Assembly: GCA_036346255.1 (NCBI GenBank)
Contig: CM070638.1
Location: forward strand, 36,084,394-36,148,393
DNA: 64,000 nt
Direction of reading: 5' to 3'
DNA from: Ampelocalamus luodianensis
Taxonomy: Eukaryota > Streptophyta > Magnoliopsida > Poales > Poaceae
Shown: piece after piece, positions 49,256-59,803 of the stretch
How the letters are laid out: each line of letters begins with the position of its first letter
Position numbering within the stretch: the first letter of the stretch is position 1
Notes under the pieces: generated by a model
What the model was told of the DNA's origin: nothing
Seen by the model: the letters and a program-made list of their open reading frames with translations, nothing else
Database searches by the model: none
Translations under genes and position numbers: made by a program

Positions 49256-50443
49256 CCTGTTTTTCGCCCTGCCATCGACCGAGAAGACCGCCCTGTGGTC
49301 GATCTCCTCCATCAGTAAGCCTCCCATCGTCGTTGAGCCATCACCACGGTCCTCCATTGCCGCCACCACGGTTTGTCATCGCTGTCACTTTCTGGTGAGT
49401 CTCTAGCATCGCTACCACCACCGTCAAACTCCACTCCCTCCCGTTCTTCCATTTTTTGGGTCGCCACCACCTCAATGGCCATCGCTCACCACGAGTGCGT
49501 TCCACAGAGAGCCTCTAAGTGCCTCTCCTGCTTTCTCTTTCTCTGTTGAAACAGAGAGCTTTGCCCAAACAAAAGTCCCCAAATTCGTCGTCCAAACCGT
49601 TTCCCTCTCCAAATTGAAGCCATAATCTTCTTCATCGCTCCCTTGCAACCACACCAAGTCACCGCTTCTTCATCTTCTTACCTGAGAGCCTTACCACCCC
49701 ATGTTCTCTCCGCACCGCCTCACACCCGTTCTCTCTGTTCTAGACCTCCCCCAATTGCACTGTCCGCATCATCAGCGCCGCCTTCTCCTCCTGAACCCTT
49801 CTATTCCCTCGCTCGTACTAGACCACTACTAGAGTTCACTGTCGTCGAGCGACCATTATGACACCATAGACCTCGCTGTCGCTAGCCACGCATGCACCAA
49901 GACTCCACCGTAGGAGGGATCCCCGAGGTCACGACATTCTTGTGTGCTCACAGTTTGGGCCGAATACCGTCGGAGTTTGCCACCAGCGAGATCCTTTGCC
50001 CACGGCTGCCGCCTTTGCTTTCCCCATTCCGGCCACCACTGACCTCCCCATACTCACAAGCTGCTACATTGCTCCCGGGGGGAGAGAGAGAGAGTACGAG
50101 GAGGAGGAAGAAGGGATTATGTAGCAACCATATGGACTGAGTCAGCAATAGACTAGATTCGATGTGGACGTTATATGGGACAAAATCGGGTTTTATTGGG
50201 TCAAAACCATGGTCAAACAGGTAGAGAGGTAAAGTTTATCTGGTATTGAGAGATGTGGAATAAATTCTACCCAATTTTGTAAATAAGAGGCGAAAATTAA
50301 ATTCAAGGCAAAAATTGAGAGACCAAATGTATACTTAATCCCAAAATATATGGCCAGATATTCTCTCTCTCGTAGCTTCTCTTCTTCTCCCCACTCTGAC
50401 ACCGCAACATCTCCCATTACCACCGCGCCGGAGCGCCACGCTG
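49256..50443. other. upstream region of SKIP16
   Basis: The left two thirds is CT-rich and holds many short frames of low complexity. About 50360-50392 (TTCTCTCTCTCGTAGC and TTCTTCTCC) is a pyrimidine patch, and ATATATGG near 50345 a weak TATA candidate, about 90-100 bp before the start codon. No second exon for the gene at 45559 was convincing. Confidence 0.45.
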
Positions 50444-53422
50444 ATGGCGTCGCCGCCGCCTGAGCCCGCGGGTGCGGCGGGGCTGGAGAGCCTGGAGGGC
50501 CTCGTCCTGGACACCGTCATCGCCAAGGCCGGCGCGCGCCCCGCCGCCGCGCTCGCCTGCGCCAGCACCCGGCTCCGCGCCGCCGTTGCCGAGGACGCGC
50601 TATGGCGCCGCTTCTGCGCCGACGACTTCGGCCTCAACGCGCCCCTCGATCCCAGGGACCGCCCGCTCCCCTCCTTCAAGGTCTAGTGCTGGCTTGATCT
50701 CCTCATTCCTTATACCCCTTGCACAGACACAAGGATCAAGAAGCGATCGTTCCTCATGGGTCGCTTTTTGATTCATGTGGTTGCTTAGTGATTTGGTTCC
50801 TTGTGTTTGGAACTTTCTATGATTTGCTTATTGTCTAGTTCGTGGGTCAAAATGGCTCTTGATTTTTTTACTTGTATCGTTACCAAGGGCTAATTCTTAA
50901 AATTTAGAGCTTAGTTCATAGTTATGGTCAAATAGATTATGATAAATCAAGATTACAGAGCAAGGAATTATATGAATGTTTTAGAGAAATAGAGGCAGAG
51001 GTGTGGAAAGGAGTGAGGGATGAGGCTGTTGAACTGTTAGTTATTATGTCACTGTTTCCATGGGAGAACGGCTTAAAGAAGATGAAACCGCAGACTCATT
51101 ACAACACAAAAGTCCACGCCAATGACACATACATGAAGTAATCAGCCTTTTCTTGTTGTGTTACGTGAAATAGATGTTTCGAAAGCATCCTGTTCAGCAC
51201 CAGAACTCAAGGCTCCATGTTGTTTGATGTGCTTTTTCTCATGCATAAGAAATGCTTCGCAGCAGCATATTTTTGCTAAACATCACAATGCGCTTTGGTC
51301 ACTCAATCAAGCATGCTGGACAAGTAGTTGTCATTTTTCAGCTTTTTATGCTTGATCTTTTAGAAATGCGTGAACTCCATACTACACTTGTTATTCTGTT
51401 CTGAATATTTGGTTTAGTTGCACCCCTAATATTTGTTCTACTTCCTACTTGGTAGAAACTGCAAAAATAGGAGTCAGAGAAATATCATATGGAGTACAAC
51501 ACTTGTTATTGTGTTAATCATTGTGCTCGCTATTGTTCCCTTATTAACCCCCAAATTTGGTCATTGTTTGTCACTGTTCTTTTTTTTTGTGGAATTATTA
51601 TTCATTATGCTGTTTGAACTCATTTTTACGAATCTACATATCGTCTGAACTTTAACTTAATAGGTTCCATGATAACAAACTGTAATCAGTCTTTCAGGAT
51701 GCATACAATGTTTGGTTGGAGTCTTTTGGCATGTACCCTCTACCTCTGGTAAAGAGAGTGAAAAATTTCTGGTGTTCATTGAAAAGCTGGTTGTCTGAAA
51801 ACTTTCCTGAAGCACTCAAAACTTTGAGTAAAGGTGTTTCCGAAGCTCAGATAAAATCAGCAGAGGATGATCTTGGTTTCCACCTCCCTATGCCCACAAA
51901 GCTACTGTACCGCTTTTGCAATGGTCAGCTGCCTTTTAGTGAAAACGATTATGAGAATGTACGGATGGCTCCTCTTGGCATAATAGGGGGCTATCTGTTT
52001 TATGACCACTTTGTAAATGTGCACTTATCACCACTTGAGCAAATTGTTGAGGACACAAAAGAATTTTATGACAAGTTCAATGAGCAAGGTATTTTTAATG
52101 GGTCCAAGCTCGTCATAGTGGCAACTTCATGGTATCGCCCAAAAACATTTCTCCTTAATTGTTCAAATGGTGAACTTTACGTTGGCACCGCCAACTTACC
52201 ACATGGAGAAATGATGCCATGCGTACCTAAATCATTGATAAGGCCAACTGATAATGATATGCCCCAAGATGGATTACTTTTGTGGTTGGAAGAGCATCTT
52301 AGGCGCTTACAGAATGGCATGATCAACACCCGTATGCTCAAAACATCGAGGTATATCAGCTTATATCCAGAAGCAGCCCCATCGTGTACTTCAGCAATGA
52401 CAAATGGTGTAAAGGTGATAAATCTTGACATCCTACAGATTGCCTCGTCATTTAATTAAGCTTGAAAGCTTACATGGCAGCATAACTTGCTCTTATTCGT
52501 ACTTCATACAAGAAAGGTAGTTGCATCAGCTTAGGTTTATTTTCATTCAACTACCTAGATGAATTTGGAACTCTGTGTGTTGACTTTTCGTATTCTTCAC
52601 TTGCAACATTGCATCCCCCACTCCACTGCTTTCTATGAGCTATTTTTTTTTTCATGATAGCAGTAGACATCTCATAAACCATTCTCGTTGTTGATCCCAT
52701 TGGAGCTTTGGGCTAACATGTCTGATATTTATAGGTACGCGCATCTGCTGTCTTTGTGCCAGAACAGCTTGAGAGTGACGGGCCTGGGGGCAGATATATG
52801 TACACTTATTCCATTCGTCTGTCAGTTCCAGAGGCATGCATGCTAGGTGGTGTGTGCTATTCCTCTTGCCAGCTTTACTCACGCCATTGGATCATCCGAT
52901 GGAGAGACAGAGTTGTTTCTGATGTGCATGGAGACGGTGTTATTGGGAAGGTATTTTGGAAGCAGAAAAGAAAACTAAATTATGTGTTTTTAAATGTACA
53001 GATACTTTTCAAAAAAAGAAGTTAATGTTGCTCTTTGGTATGTCCTCTGCAGTATCCTTTACTATTACCAGGCCAGGAAGAATTTGTCTACGAGAGTTGC
53101 ACGCCACTGCCCGACAGTCCTGGATCTGTGGGGGGCTCTTTTACATTTGTTCCAGGGAGGTATGTTTCAATTAACTAGATAAAATTAAGTTACCCGTAAA
53201 GTTTAACTTGACATGAACTTGTGTACGAATTTAGTGGCTGTATTCTGTTCTTTAATGTGTTGGAGGTATTTGTATGTTACATATGAATCATTTTCTTCCT
53301 TTTCTGTTGATGTGGGATCTGATACTGTTTTTCCTTTGGTAAGGTTGAGCAAGCCAGAAGGAAAACCATTCGAGGTCACGGTGGCTCCGTTCCCTCTGGA
53401 AACGCCAGAGTACATCTTCTAA
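50444..53422 (+). CDS. SKIP16: F-box protein SKIP16 (F-box, SUKH/SMI1-KNR4, ApaG domains)
   Basis: Five exons: 50444-50680, 51698-52414, 52735-52950, 53053-53159 and 53344-53422, all with GT-AG introns and an unbroken frame of 451 residues (Arabidopsis SKIP16 is of similar size). Residues about 12-60 form a divergent F-box (LEGLVLDTVIAKAG ... LWRRFCADDFG). About 120-255 is a SUKH (SMI1/KNR4) domain (GVSEAQIKSAEDDLGFHLP, LLYRFCNGQ, WYRPKTFLLNCSNGELYVGT). About 319-447 is an ApaG domain (YMYTYSIRLSVPE, LYSRHWIIRWRDR, GVIGKYPLLLPGQEEFVYES, GSVGGSFTFVPGR). F-box proteins bring substrates to SCF ubiquitin ligases through SKP1/ASK; the substrate of SKIP16 is not established. The start follows a pyrimidine patch and is in good context. 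No damage seen; it is the only complete gene in the window. Confidence 0.93.
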
Positions 53423-54484
53423 GGATTGTAGCTCATAATGGTGCATCTCATTTAAAATTCCCTCTAGTGCTTTGCTTGATGTAGCAAGGCGAAGGATCTT
53501 GTCGAAGTAATGTAAATTATGGCACTTGTGCTGTGCCTCTTTCTGTCCGTCCTTGGGTGTGTATTGAGGGATATAGAGAGACCGTTTCTGTTTGATCTAC
53601 TATGGGAGATTGAACTTGTTTGTTCAGTTGTGGTGTGATGGTGATTTGGAATCTGTCACGATAGCACTGTATCCTCTTTGCCCACAGCAAGTAACTACAA
53701 GCTAGAAGAGAAAGGAAACCAAAAGAATTGTCCTACTAGTAGCATTTACAGTAAAGAACTGAAGAAAGCTTTCATTAGAGGCTGCAATTTTCAATGGTTC
53801 TTCAAACACTTTCAGACTTGAAACTCATCAAATCGTAATCAGAGAATTCCAGTAACATACTTTCATCTTCTCATTACAGATAGACACTTCCTACTTAGCA
53901 TGCTTATGATTAGTAACATTCAATCATTATTATGACTTCAACACAAAAAGGAGCACTGTTAATATGATAAAGAAATCCTTATTGAAATTCCCGTCCGTGT
54001 AACTTTGTGCCTGAAATAAACTATAACTGCAAAATGGATCAGTATTGTTATCTGAACTTGAAACCATTCAATATAACAAAGGAAGACTTTCGTACAGACA
54101 GGGACTTATTTTGACATAACAGAGAATGCAGGAACAAGCCATTTCTTGGAATGCAGAAACTGGAGAAATCACAGTAGTTCACAATGAACTATGCATTCTG
54201 AAATCAAATCAGCATCCAACACAAAATGTCCACATCATGGGTCCCAAAAAACAAAAATTTGATTTGAAATCCATCCAATTCAACATCGATCTTGTTTAGA
54301 AAATTAACTGCATACAGGAAAAAGAGAAGGAAGACAAAAGGACTGTTCGAACAAAAGGCATCACAGTAAACAACTGAAGAAAAATTCATCTTCGTATTTC
54401 AGAAACAAAGTTTTCATGCCAACCTCAGTTTGAGAGACTTGATCCTTGAAGATAAAACCTTCACTGACTTTACTGATCAGAAAG
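53423..54484. other. 3' flank of SKIP16 and gene-free stretch
   Basis: Holds the SKIP16 3' UTR (about 53423-53650). A diverged direct repeat is visible: ACAGTAAAGAACTGAAGAAA near 53749 and ACAGTAAACAACTGAAGAAA near 54365, each preceded by related sequence, about 615 bp apart. No credible plus-strand frame. Confidence 0.45.
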
Positions 54485-54568
54485 CTAATCACCAGTAGCT
54501 ACAGAGTTCGGAAACGGAGCATACGGCCTTTCACTGTAAAGCTGGTCGATAAAAGGCTTGGCTTGCTT
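54485..54568 (-). pseudogene. possible last coding exon of a broken minus-strand gene
   Basis: On the minus strand, 27 codons and a TAG (stop at 54487-54485) give KQAKPFIDQLYSERPYAPF and NSVATGD after a proline. The composition looks like real protein and not like the flanking repeats. The copia element at 54571 was inserted at its upstream edge (TSD CTTCT). Rejoining the flanks would put TTAG before the first codon, a possible but pyrimidine-poor acceptor. No family recognised. A frame of 28 codons may be chance. Confidence 0.25.
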
Positions 54569-54570
54569 CT

Positions 54571-54704
54571 TGTTAGAATAGGGGTCCTTTTGTATTTTTT
54601 TTATCTGTATTTGGTATCCTTATCTGTATATAGCATACCCTTTTGTACTCTCCATATATATTATCTATTGGACCTCTTGAATACGCAACACAATATTCAT
54701 AACA
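54571..54704 (+). repeat. 5' LTR of short copia element
   Basis: 134 bp with CCATATATATTATC (about 54651) near the transcription start region. It is followed at once by the PBS TGGTATTAGAGC. Confidence 0.88.
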
Positions 54705-54724
54705 TGGTATTAGAGCATTAGGTT

Positions 54725-56000
54725 CTCTCTTAGCCTCTCCTGGCCTCTACTCATCCTCTTCAAGCCGCTGCCCCCGGGAGGAGCAATCTTCACTCCCGAG
54801 GGTGGCCTCCTTCTAGTAGTAGTCGTCTCTTCAAAGTAGAAGAAGCAGCAGCAGCAGCACACATCCACCACTACAATGACGCTACTTCGATGTCAAGGCC
54901 CGGATCCGGCGATGAAGGTCGGTCGCATGCTCTGCTTCAGTGGGATCCGTGCCGCCCCCGGCCAGATCCGCTACCGCAGGGCCGCTGGCGATGGGCTCGT
55001 CAGCGGGCTCGAGGAAGACGGATCCGACGTCAGCAAGCGGGGCCACCTCTATCGACGTCCCGACCGTGTCCCCCGCGATCCCCCGACGTCCCCGCCGTCT
55101 TCCCTCTCTGCTCCGAGTGTCGATCCGCGCCGCCCGAGCTCCTCTGCTCGAGCTCCCGGCTGCGCCACCTCTGCCCTGAGCTCCCGCCGCCGCCTCGAGC
55201 TATGCCGCCTTTGGATCCACGATGAGGCACGCCATGAAGACGAATAGGGTGAACCGACCGAGGTAGTCCTGCCGCAGCCCGCCCACCGCCATCCGAAGCT
55301 CATCTCCACGCGCGCGGCGAGCTGTCGCGGTTCGTCGCGCTGCTCTGCGCCATCGACCCCCACATCCGAGGAACTTAAGAGCAGTGGAAGAGTCTTGCGG
55401 TACACCGAGGGGAAGAACTTGCTGAGGAAGGGGAGGGGGGGAACTAGAGCATAGAGGAGTTTATATCCAGATCTGATCTGGCTGGAGCCGCTTCGGCTTC
55501 ACTAGCTCCAGCTTCTCCTCTAGGTATAGCCAGCTTTGGCTTCTTCTTTGGCTTCTCCTCTAGTTTCAGTTGCCTTCGGCTTCTTGCAGCAACTTCTTCC
55601 ACTGTTAAAGTTTGCTGCTGCTATTTATCCTTGAGGCTTTTCTTTCTTTGTGTCATTCTTTCTTTGCGTCCATCCAAGTCCGTATCACTTTATTTTTGAG
55701 TTCGTCTAAGCCATGCGAGTCCATAAAGTCCTTGTCCGTCAGCCGTTTGCTTCTTGGCCTATTCCTTCCCTTTCGCATGGTAGCAACCGCCGCTCTTCTC
55801 TCTAAGTCGCTGCAGATCGTATAAGTCATTTTTGATGCCATCGCTTCTTTCTGAACCGCCGTCCCAAGCTTCTAAGGCCGACACGCTTCTTCTGCACTTT
55901 GCCTCCGTGTCGCTTCATATGCACTACACTGCCGTTATCTTGGGTTTCGATCTGCACTACCATGCTTCTATCTTTTCCTCTTTGGCTTGATTTGACAACT
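54725..56000 (+). other. non-pol filler inside the short copia element
   Basis: 54840-55260 is GC-rich with a CAG run (54847-54858) and overlapping frames on both strands without domains. 55490-55600 repeats GGCTTC(TTCTTT)-type words. Nothing resembles copia gag or integrase, so this may be captured or rearranged sequence. Confidence 0.4.
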
Positions 56001-56019
56001 TTCTCTATTCATATCAGTT

Positions 56020-56815
56020 TTATCACCAACAGAAGTATGTCCAGGATCTTCTTGATCGGTCTGGTCCGATTGACACTCGCATTGCTGAGATTCCCATGGA
56101 GTTATCCCTACAGCTTCGTGCCACTAATGGTATCTTCTTGAGGATCCTACTCGATATCGTCATCTTGTTGGGAGTTTGATGTACCTTGTGAGCACTCGTT
56201 CTAATATTGCTTATGTTGTTCATATCTTAAGTCAGTTCATGGCTTGTCCTACCCATCTTCACTACAGTCACCTTCTCCGTGTTCTTCGCTACTTGCATGT
56301 GACTGTCTCTCGTCGTTTGTTTTTCTCTAGCTCTGCCTCACTACAACTTCAGGCGTACTCTAATGCGATCTGAGCTAGTGATCCTTCTAATTATCGTTCT
56401 CTTTCTGCTTACTATGTTTTTCTTGGCTCCTCCCTGATTGCCTAGAAGACAAAGAAGCAGACTGTAATTTCTCGTTTGAGTGTAGAGGCTGAGTTGAGAG
56501 CTATGACAGCAGTTACATCAGATGTTACTTGGTTGAGGTGGTTACTTGTAGATTTTAGAGTGCCTGTGATGGGACCTATGACGCTTTTGTCTAACAGTAC
56601 AGGTGCTATTAGTATTGTCTATGACCTAGTGAAGCATGAGCTTACCAAGCACATTGGTGTGGATACTTCATACACTCTTTCACAGGTGCAAGAGGGAGTA
56701 CTTGCTTTATAGTTTGTGCCCTCAAAGTTACAGATTGTTGACTTTTTCACGAAGTCACATACTAGGGTACAACATTTGTATGTTCTCTCCAAACTCAGTG
56801 TGTGTGATACACCAT
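56020..56815 (+). pseudogene. copia RT C-terminal/RNase H remnant
   Basis: Pieces in changing phases: QKYVQDLLDRSGPIDT (about 56030), MYLVSTRSNIAYVVHILSQF (56176-56235), HLLRVLRYLHVTVSRRLFFS, then AYSNA followed by a stop, DPSNYRSLSAYY, VISRLSVEAELRAMTAVTSD, KHELTKHIGVDTSY, and VPSKLQIVDFFTKSHT. These match the end of copia pol in order. In-frame stops near 56371, 56443 and 56710 and at least one frameshift leave it non-functional. Confidence 0.82.
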
Positions 56816-56829
56816 GAGTTTGAGGAGGG

Positions 56830-56964
56830 TGTTAGAATAGGAGTCCTTTTGTATTTCCTTATCTGTATTTGGTATCCTTATCTGTATATGGCATACCCCC
56901 TTGTACTCCATATATATATATTACCCATTGGGCATCTTGAATATACAACACAATATTCATAACA
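56830..56964 (+). repeat. 3' LTR of short copia element
   Basis: 135 bp, TGTTAGAATAGG ... ATTCATAACA, preceded by GAGGAGGG and followed by the TSD CTTCT. Confidence 0.88.
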
Positions 56965-57002
56965 CTTCTAACCCATCCACTCGATAGAACATGGCGAGTA
57001 AA

Positions 57003-57252
57003 ACTGATTCATTGTTTTATGATTTGTTTTCTTGGTTGTTGCTACAACAAAAGATTTTAACTACAGATAAGTTTTTTTTAAAAACTTTAACTGGGGATAA
57101 GTTTTTATTTTTTGAATCTTTAACTGCGGATAAGTTGATTCTTCGGGGCTGGCCCAATAGCTCATCTTGTCCTCTTTGTGTGCAATAAACAGAAACAACA
57201 AAGCATCTCATAGTTCTTTGTAGGTTTGCTAAACAGGTGTGGGTGAAAGTAG
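57003..57252 (+). pseudogene. LINE fragment (zinc-binding RVT C-terminal domain)
   Basis: The frame ADKLILRGWPNSSSCPLCVQ, then a stop and ETTKHLIVLCRFAKQVW, matches the zf-RVT region (C-P-L-C ... H-L ... C-x-F-A-x-x-V-W) at the end of plant non-LTR retrotransposon ORFs. Upstream of it LTTDKFFLKT, LTGDKFLFFES and LTADKL show a three-fold internal duplication of about 36 bp. The fragment is cut on the right by the LTR-like sequence starting at 57253. Not functional. Confidence 0.65.
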
Positions 57253-57985
57253 TGTACCATCCCAATTTTTTCTTTTAAAAAATATGTAGAATAGGTCCAA
57301 AAAAATTTAACCAATTTCTCTTGAATTAATAAAGCTTAATTGGGAATAAACCGAACTTCAATTAAATCCAAAAAGTTTTTATTTAAGTTTAGCATATTCC
57401 AATATGCCCCTGTTACCGTTTTTGGAATTTTCTGAGTTCGTTTGGTTTTTATCTTGGTTTATTTGAATTTCCAGCCATTTCTAAAATTCGAAAAATCAAA
57501 TCTAAATCCTTTTTCTCTGTGGGCCGAATCAGCTCGACCCATTTCTTCCTCTCTTTCCCCACCAAGCCTTGGCCCACTCCACCTTGCAGGTTGTCCCTGT
57601 TTCACCCCCGGCTGGGATGGTGGTCTATGTAAGTTAAATGAATTGGGCTATGTGAAAACAATGTTTTACTATTGTTTATATGTGATTATTGTTGTAAATT
57701 ATGCTTTCAATCTTTTTATTGTAATTAAATGGAAATGTCCGCTTTATGCAAAACAAGCTAGGATAGCCCCTTCCTTTGTAATAAGCCTTCATCTATATAT
57801 TGCATTATGTGTGCATAACTTGTTGAGTACTCTATATACTTATTCTTGCTATATAAAATGCTTCCCAGTTGAAGATCACATCAATACCGCGATGGTCATT
57901 GCGGACTATTACCTCGAGGGTCATTGCGGACTATTACCTCGAGGATCGTGGAGAACCTAGGCGTGCTCCCTAGTCAATTACCTGT
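57253..57985 (+). mobile_element. truncated copy of the 3.4-kb LTR family
   Basis: Starts TGTACCATCCCAATTTTTTC, continues with an AT-rich part and GTGGGCCGAATCAGC (near 57517), as in the copies at 14536 and 45801. From about 57600 it jumps to sequence like the 3' part (CTTGTTGAGTACTC). Most of the LTR is deleted. The right boundary is uncertain and no TSD was found. A 25-bp unit starting GGTCATTGCGGACTATTACC is duplicated in tandem at about 57894-57943. Confidence 0.5.
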
Positions 57986-58134
57986 GGGCTATGTAGGAGT
58001 TGATTGATCACACTAGAAAATCTTAGGAACATTGGGTTGAGCTAGAAGTTTAGATTTTTTTAACTTGGACATAATTTTAAAAGATTCTCATTTTGTCGCT
58101 CCCCTCATGAGCACCTAATCCACTTCAATTAGTA

Positions 58135-59530
58135 TTAGAGCTTGGTGTTCAAACTAGGGATTAACCGCCTTGAGTAAGGGTGTCGGTAGATGACGTGAAT
58201 GTTGGTAGGACACCTATTTTCAATGAAACTAATTACTCTTATTGGAAAGTTAGCATGAGTTGTGTTCTTGAGGCCATGAGCTTGGACATTTGGCATGTAG
58301 ATTATTATGGTTTATTGGCTCCTCTCAACCCACTTGCAGCCATGGATGTGGAGTTGAAAAACCTTCACTACAATGCCCAAGCAAAGAACACACTTTTTTG
58401 GATCCCTTAGTGTGGATGTCCTTAATTAGGGGTGGAAAAAAAGCTCAAAACTTGCGAGCCAGCTCGGCTCGTTAAGGACTTGGCTCGAACTTGCGCCATA
58501 AGCGAGTTGAGCAGAGCTGGCATTTCTGCTTGTTAAGTTAGCGAGCCAAGTTCGAGCCAACTCGTTAGTAGCTCATTTAGCTCGATTAAATTATAACCCG
58601 ACCCAACAAGGCAACAAGCCAACAAGTGCTCTAGGCTGGCTCTAGCCTAGCCCATCTATGCCAACCTAATAGCCAATGCTCCAAGAGACCAAGACCACAC
58701 CGCCGCAACCACTCGCAATGGTAGTCCACAGACCATAGCGCTGCACTGCCCTCCCTCTCCGCGTCTGGCCTCTGCTTGGCCCCCACCCACTCTAATTCTG
58801 GCCTCACCCCGTGGTCTAGCCCACTACGTCTCCAGCCTCCATGTCTGGCCTCCGCTTGGCGCCTGTCCACTCTGACTCTGGCCACCTCCCACGGTCCCAC
58901 CCCCTCCGTATCTGGCCTCCACCCGGCGCCTACCCACTCTGACTCTAGCCTCCTCCCGTGGTCCTGCCCCCTCTGTATCCAGCCATTGCGTTCGACCTCC
59001 GCTCGGCGCCTGCCTACTCCGACTCCAGCCTCCTCCCGTGGTCCTGAGCCAAACGAGCCAGTTCAAGCTTTTAGGCCGAGCTGAACCGAGCATTCATTTT
59101 TGCTTGTTTGCTTAACGAGTCGAGCCATGTTCACTAATGAGTTTGACCGAGCCAAGCCGAGCAGGCATTTTTGCTCATTTGCTTAATGAGCTGAACTATG
59201 TTCACTAACGAGTTTGACCTAGCTGAGCCGAGCCAGGCTCGTTATCCACCCCTATCCTCAATCGAGTGAGTAGCCTTTCTTCCACTCATGAGATTTGGAC
59301 CACACTCTGTGAGATTCACAAGGGAACCTCTAATGTGCGAGAAGCCATAATGTATGGCAAATAACATGTTCCCTTGCATGAGAATCAACGTGAATGAGTT
59401 GAACAGCCTTGGTTAGACGTTCACACTCCTCTATAAAATGTATAACCTTGAAATTGTTAGAATAATGTTTAGGGTCTTGCCAAAAGAGTACAAGATGCTT
59501 GTGGCGATGCTCACTGAAGATGACTTGAAT
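58135..59530 (+). pseudogene. gag: copia gag remnant, split by a hAT MITE
   Basis: AGTATTAGAGCTTGGTG at about 58130 resembles a copia primer-binding site. The frame after it reads PIFNETNYSYWKVSMSCVLE (58210-58270), the UBN2/DUF4219 start of copia gag. It is interrupted by 58427-59254. Beyond it NRVSSLSSTHEIW and EIHKGTSNVREA (59263-59345) and VLPKEYKMLVAMLTEDDL (about 59475-59530) continue the same domain with stops. The rest of the element is not recognisable. No LTRs were delimited. Confidence 0.65.
58427..59254. mobile_element. non-autonomous hAT element (MITE-like)
   Basis: 828 bp with ends TAGGGGTGG and CCACCCCTA, flanked by 8-bp sequences TCCTTAAT (58419-58426) and TCCTCAAT (59255-59262), one mismatch. 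Both features fit hAT. Subterminal words such as GAGCCAGCTCGGCTCG and GAGCCGAGCCAGGCTCG are inverted with respect to each other. The interior (58620-59050) is C-rich with repeated CTCTGACTCT(G/A)GCC words. No transposase. Confidence 0.78.
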
Positions 59531-59803
59531 CACTGGTGCTGGTCATAGAGTCACTGGTATTCCGACCAGTGATATCCGACCAGAGATATCATGTAGAATG
59601 ACATCATATAAGTTAAAGAGCTTCACCAACAAGTCACATACTTGTTAATTTTTATAACCAATGATTCATTCAAGGAACATAATAACATTTATTCAATAAC
59701 TCATAAACATAGACATGATACAATCATCTCTATGATTGCCTCTAGAGCATATCGCCAACAAAAAAGAGGCTGCAAAGCCACCAGTGTATTTCGTGATCAA
59801 GAT
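59531..59803. other. short stretch between copia remnant and solo LTR
   Basis: Contains a small inverted/direct repeat, GACCAGTGATATCCGACCAG at about 59565. No gene. Confidence 0.4.

Larger units (their letters stand above)
54571..56964 (+). mobile_element. short-LTR Ty1/copia derivative, internally deleted
   Basis: LTRs of 134 and 135 bp (TGTTAGAATAGG ... ATTCATAACA), TSD CTTCT on both sides (54566-54570 and 56965-56969). PBS TGGTATTAGAGCATTAGG starts at 54705, and the polypurine tract GAGGAGGG lies at 56822-56829. Only the end of pol remains (about 56010-56815). The front part, 54725-56000, is GC-rich or CTTC-rich sequence with no gag or integrase. The short LTRs and PBS recall the Ale/Hopscotch type; that assignment is tentative. 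The LTRs are similar but not identical. Confidence 0.88.
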
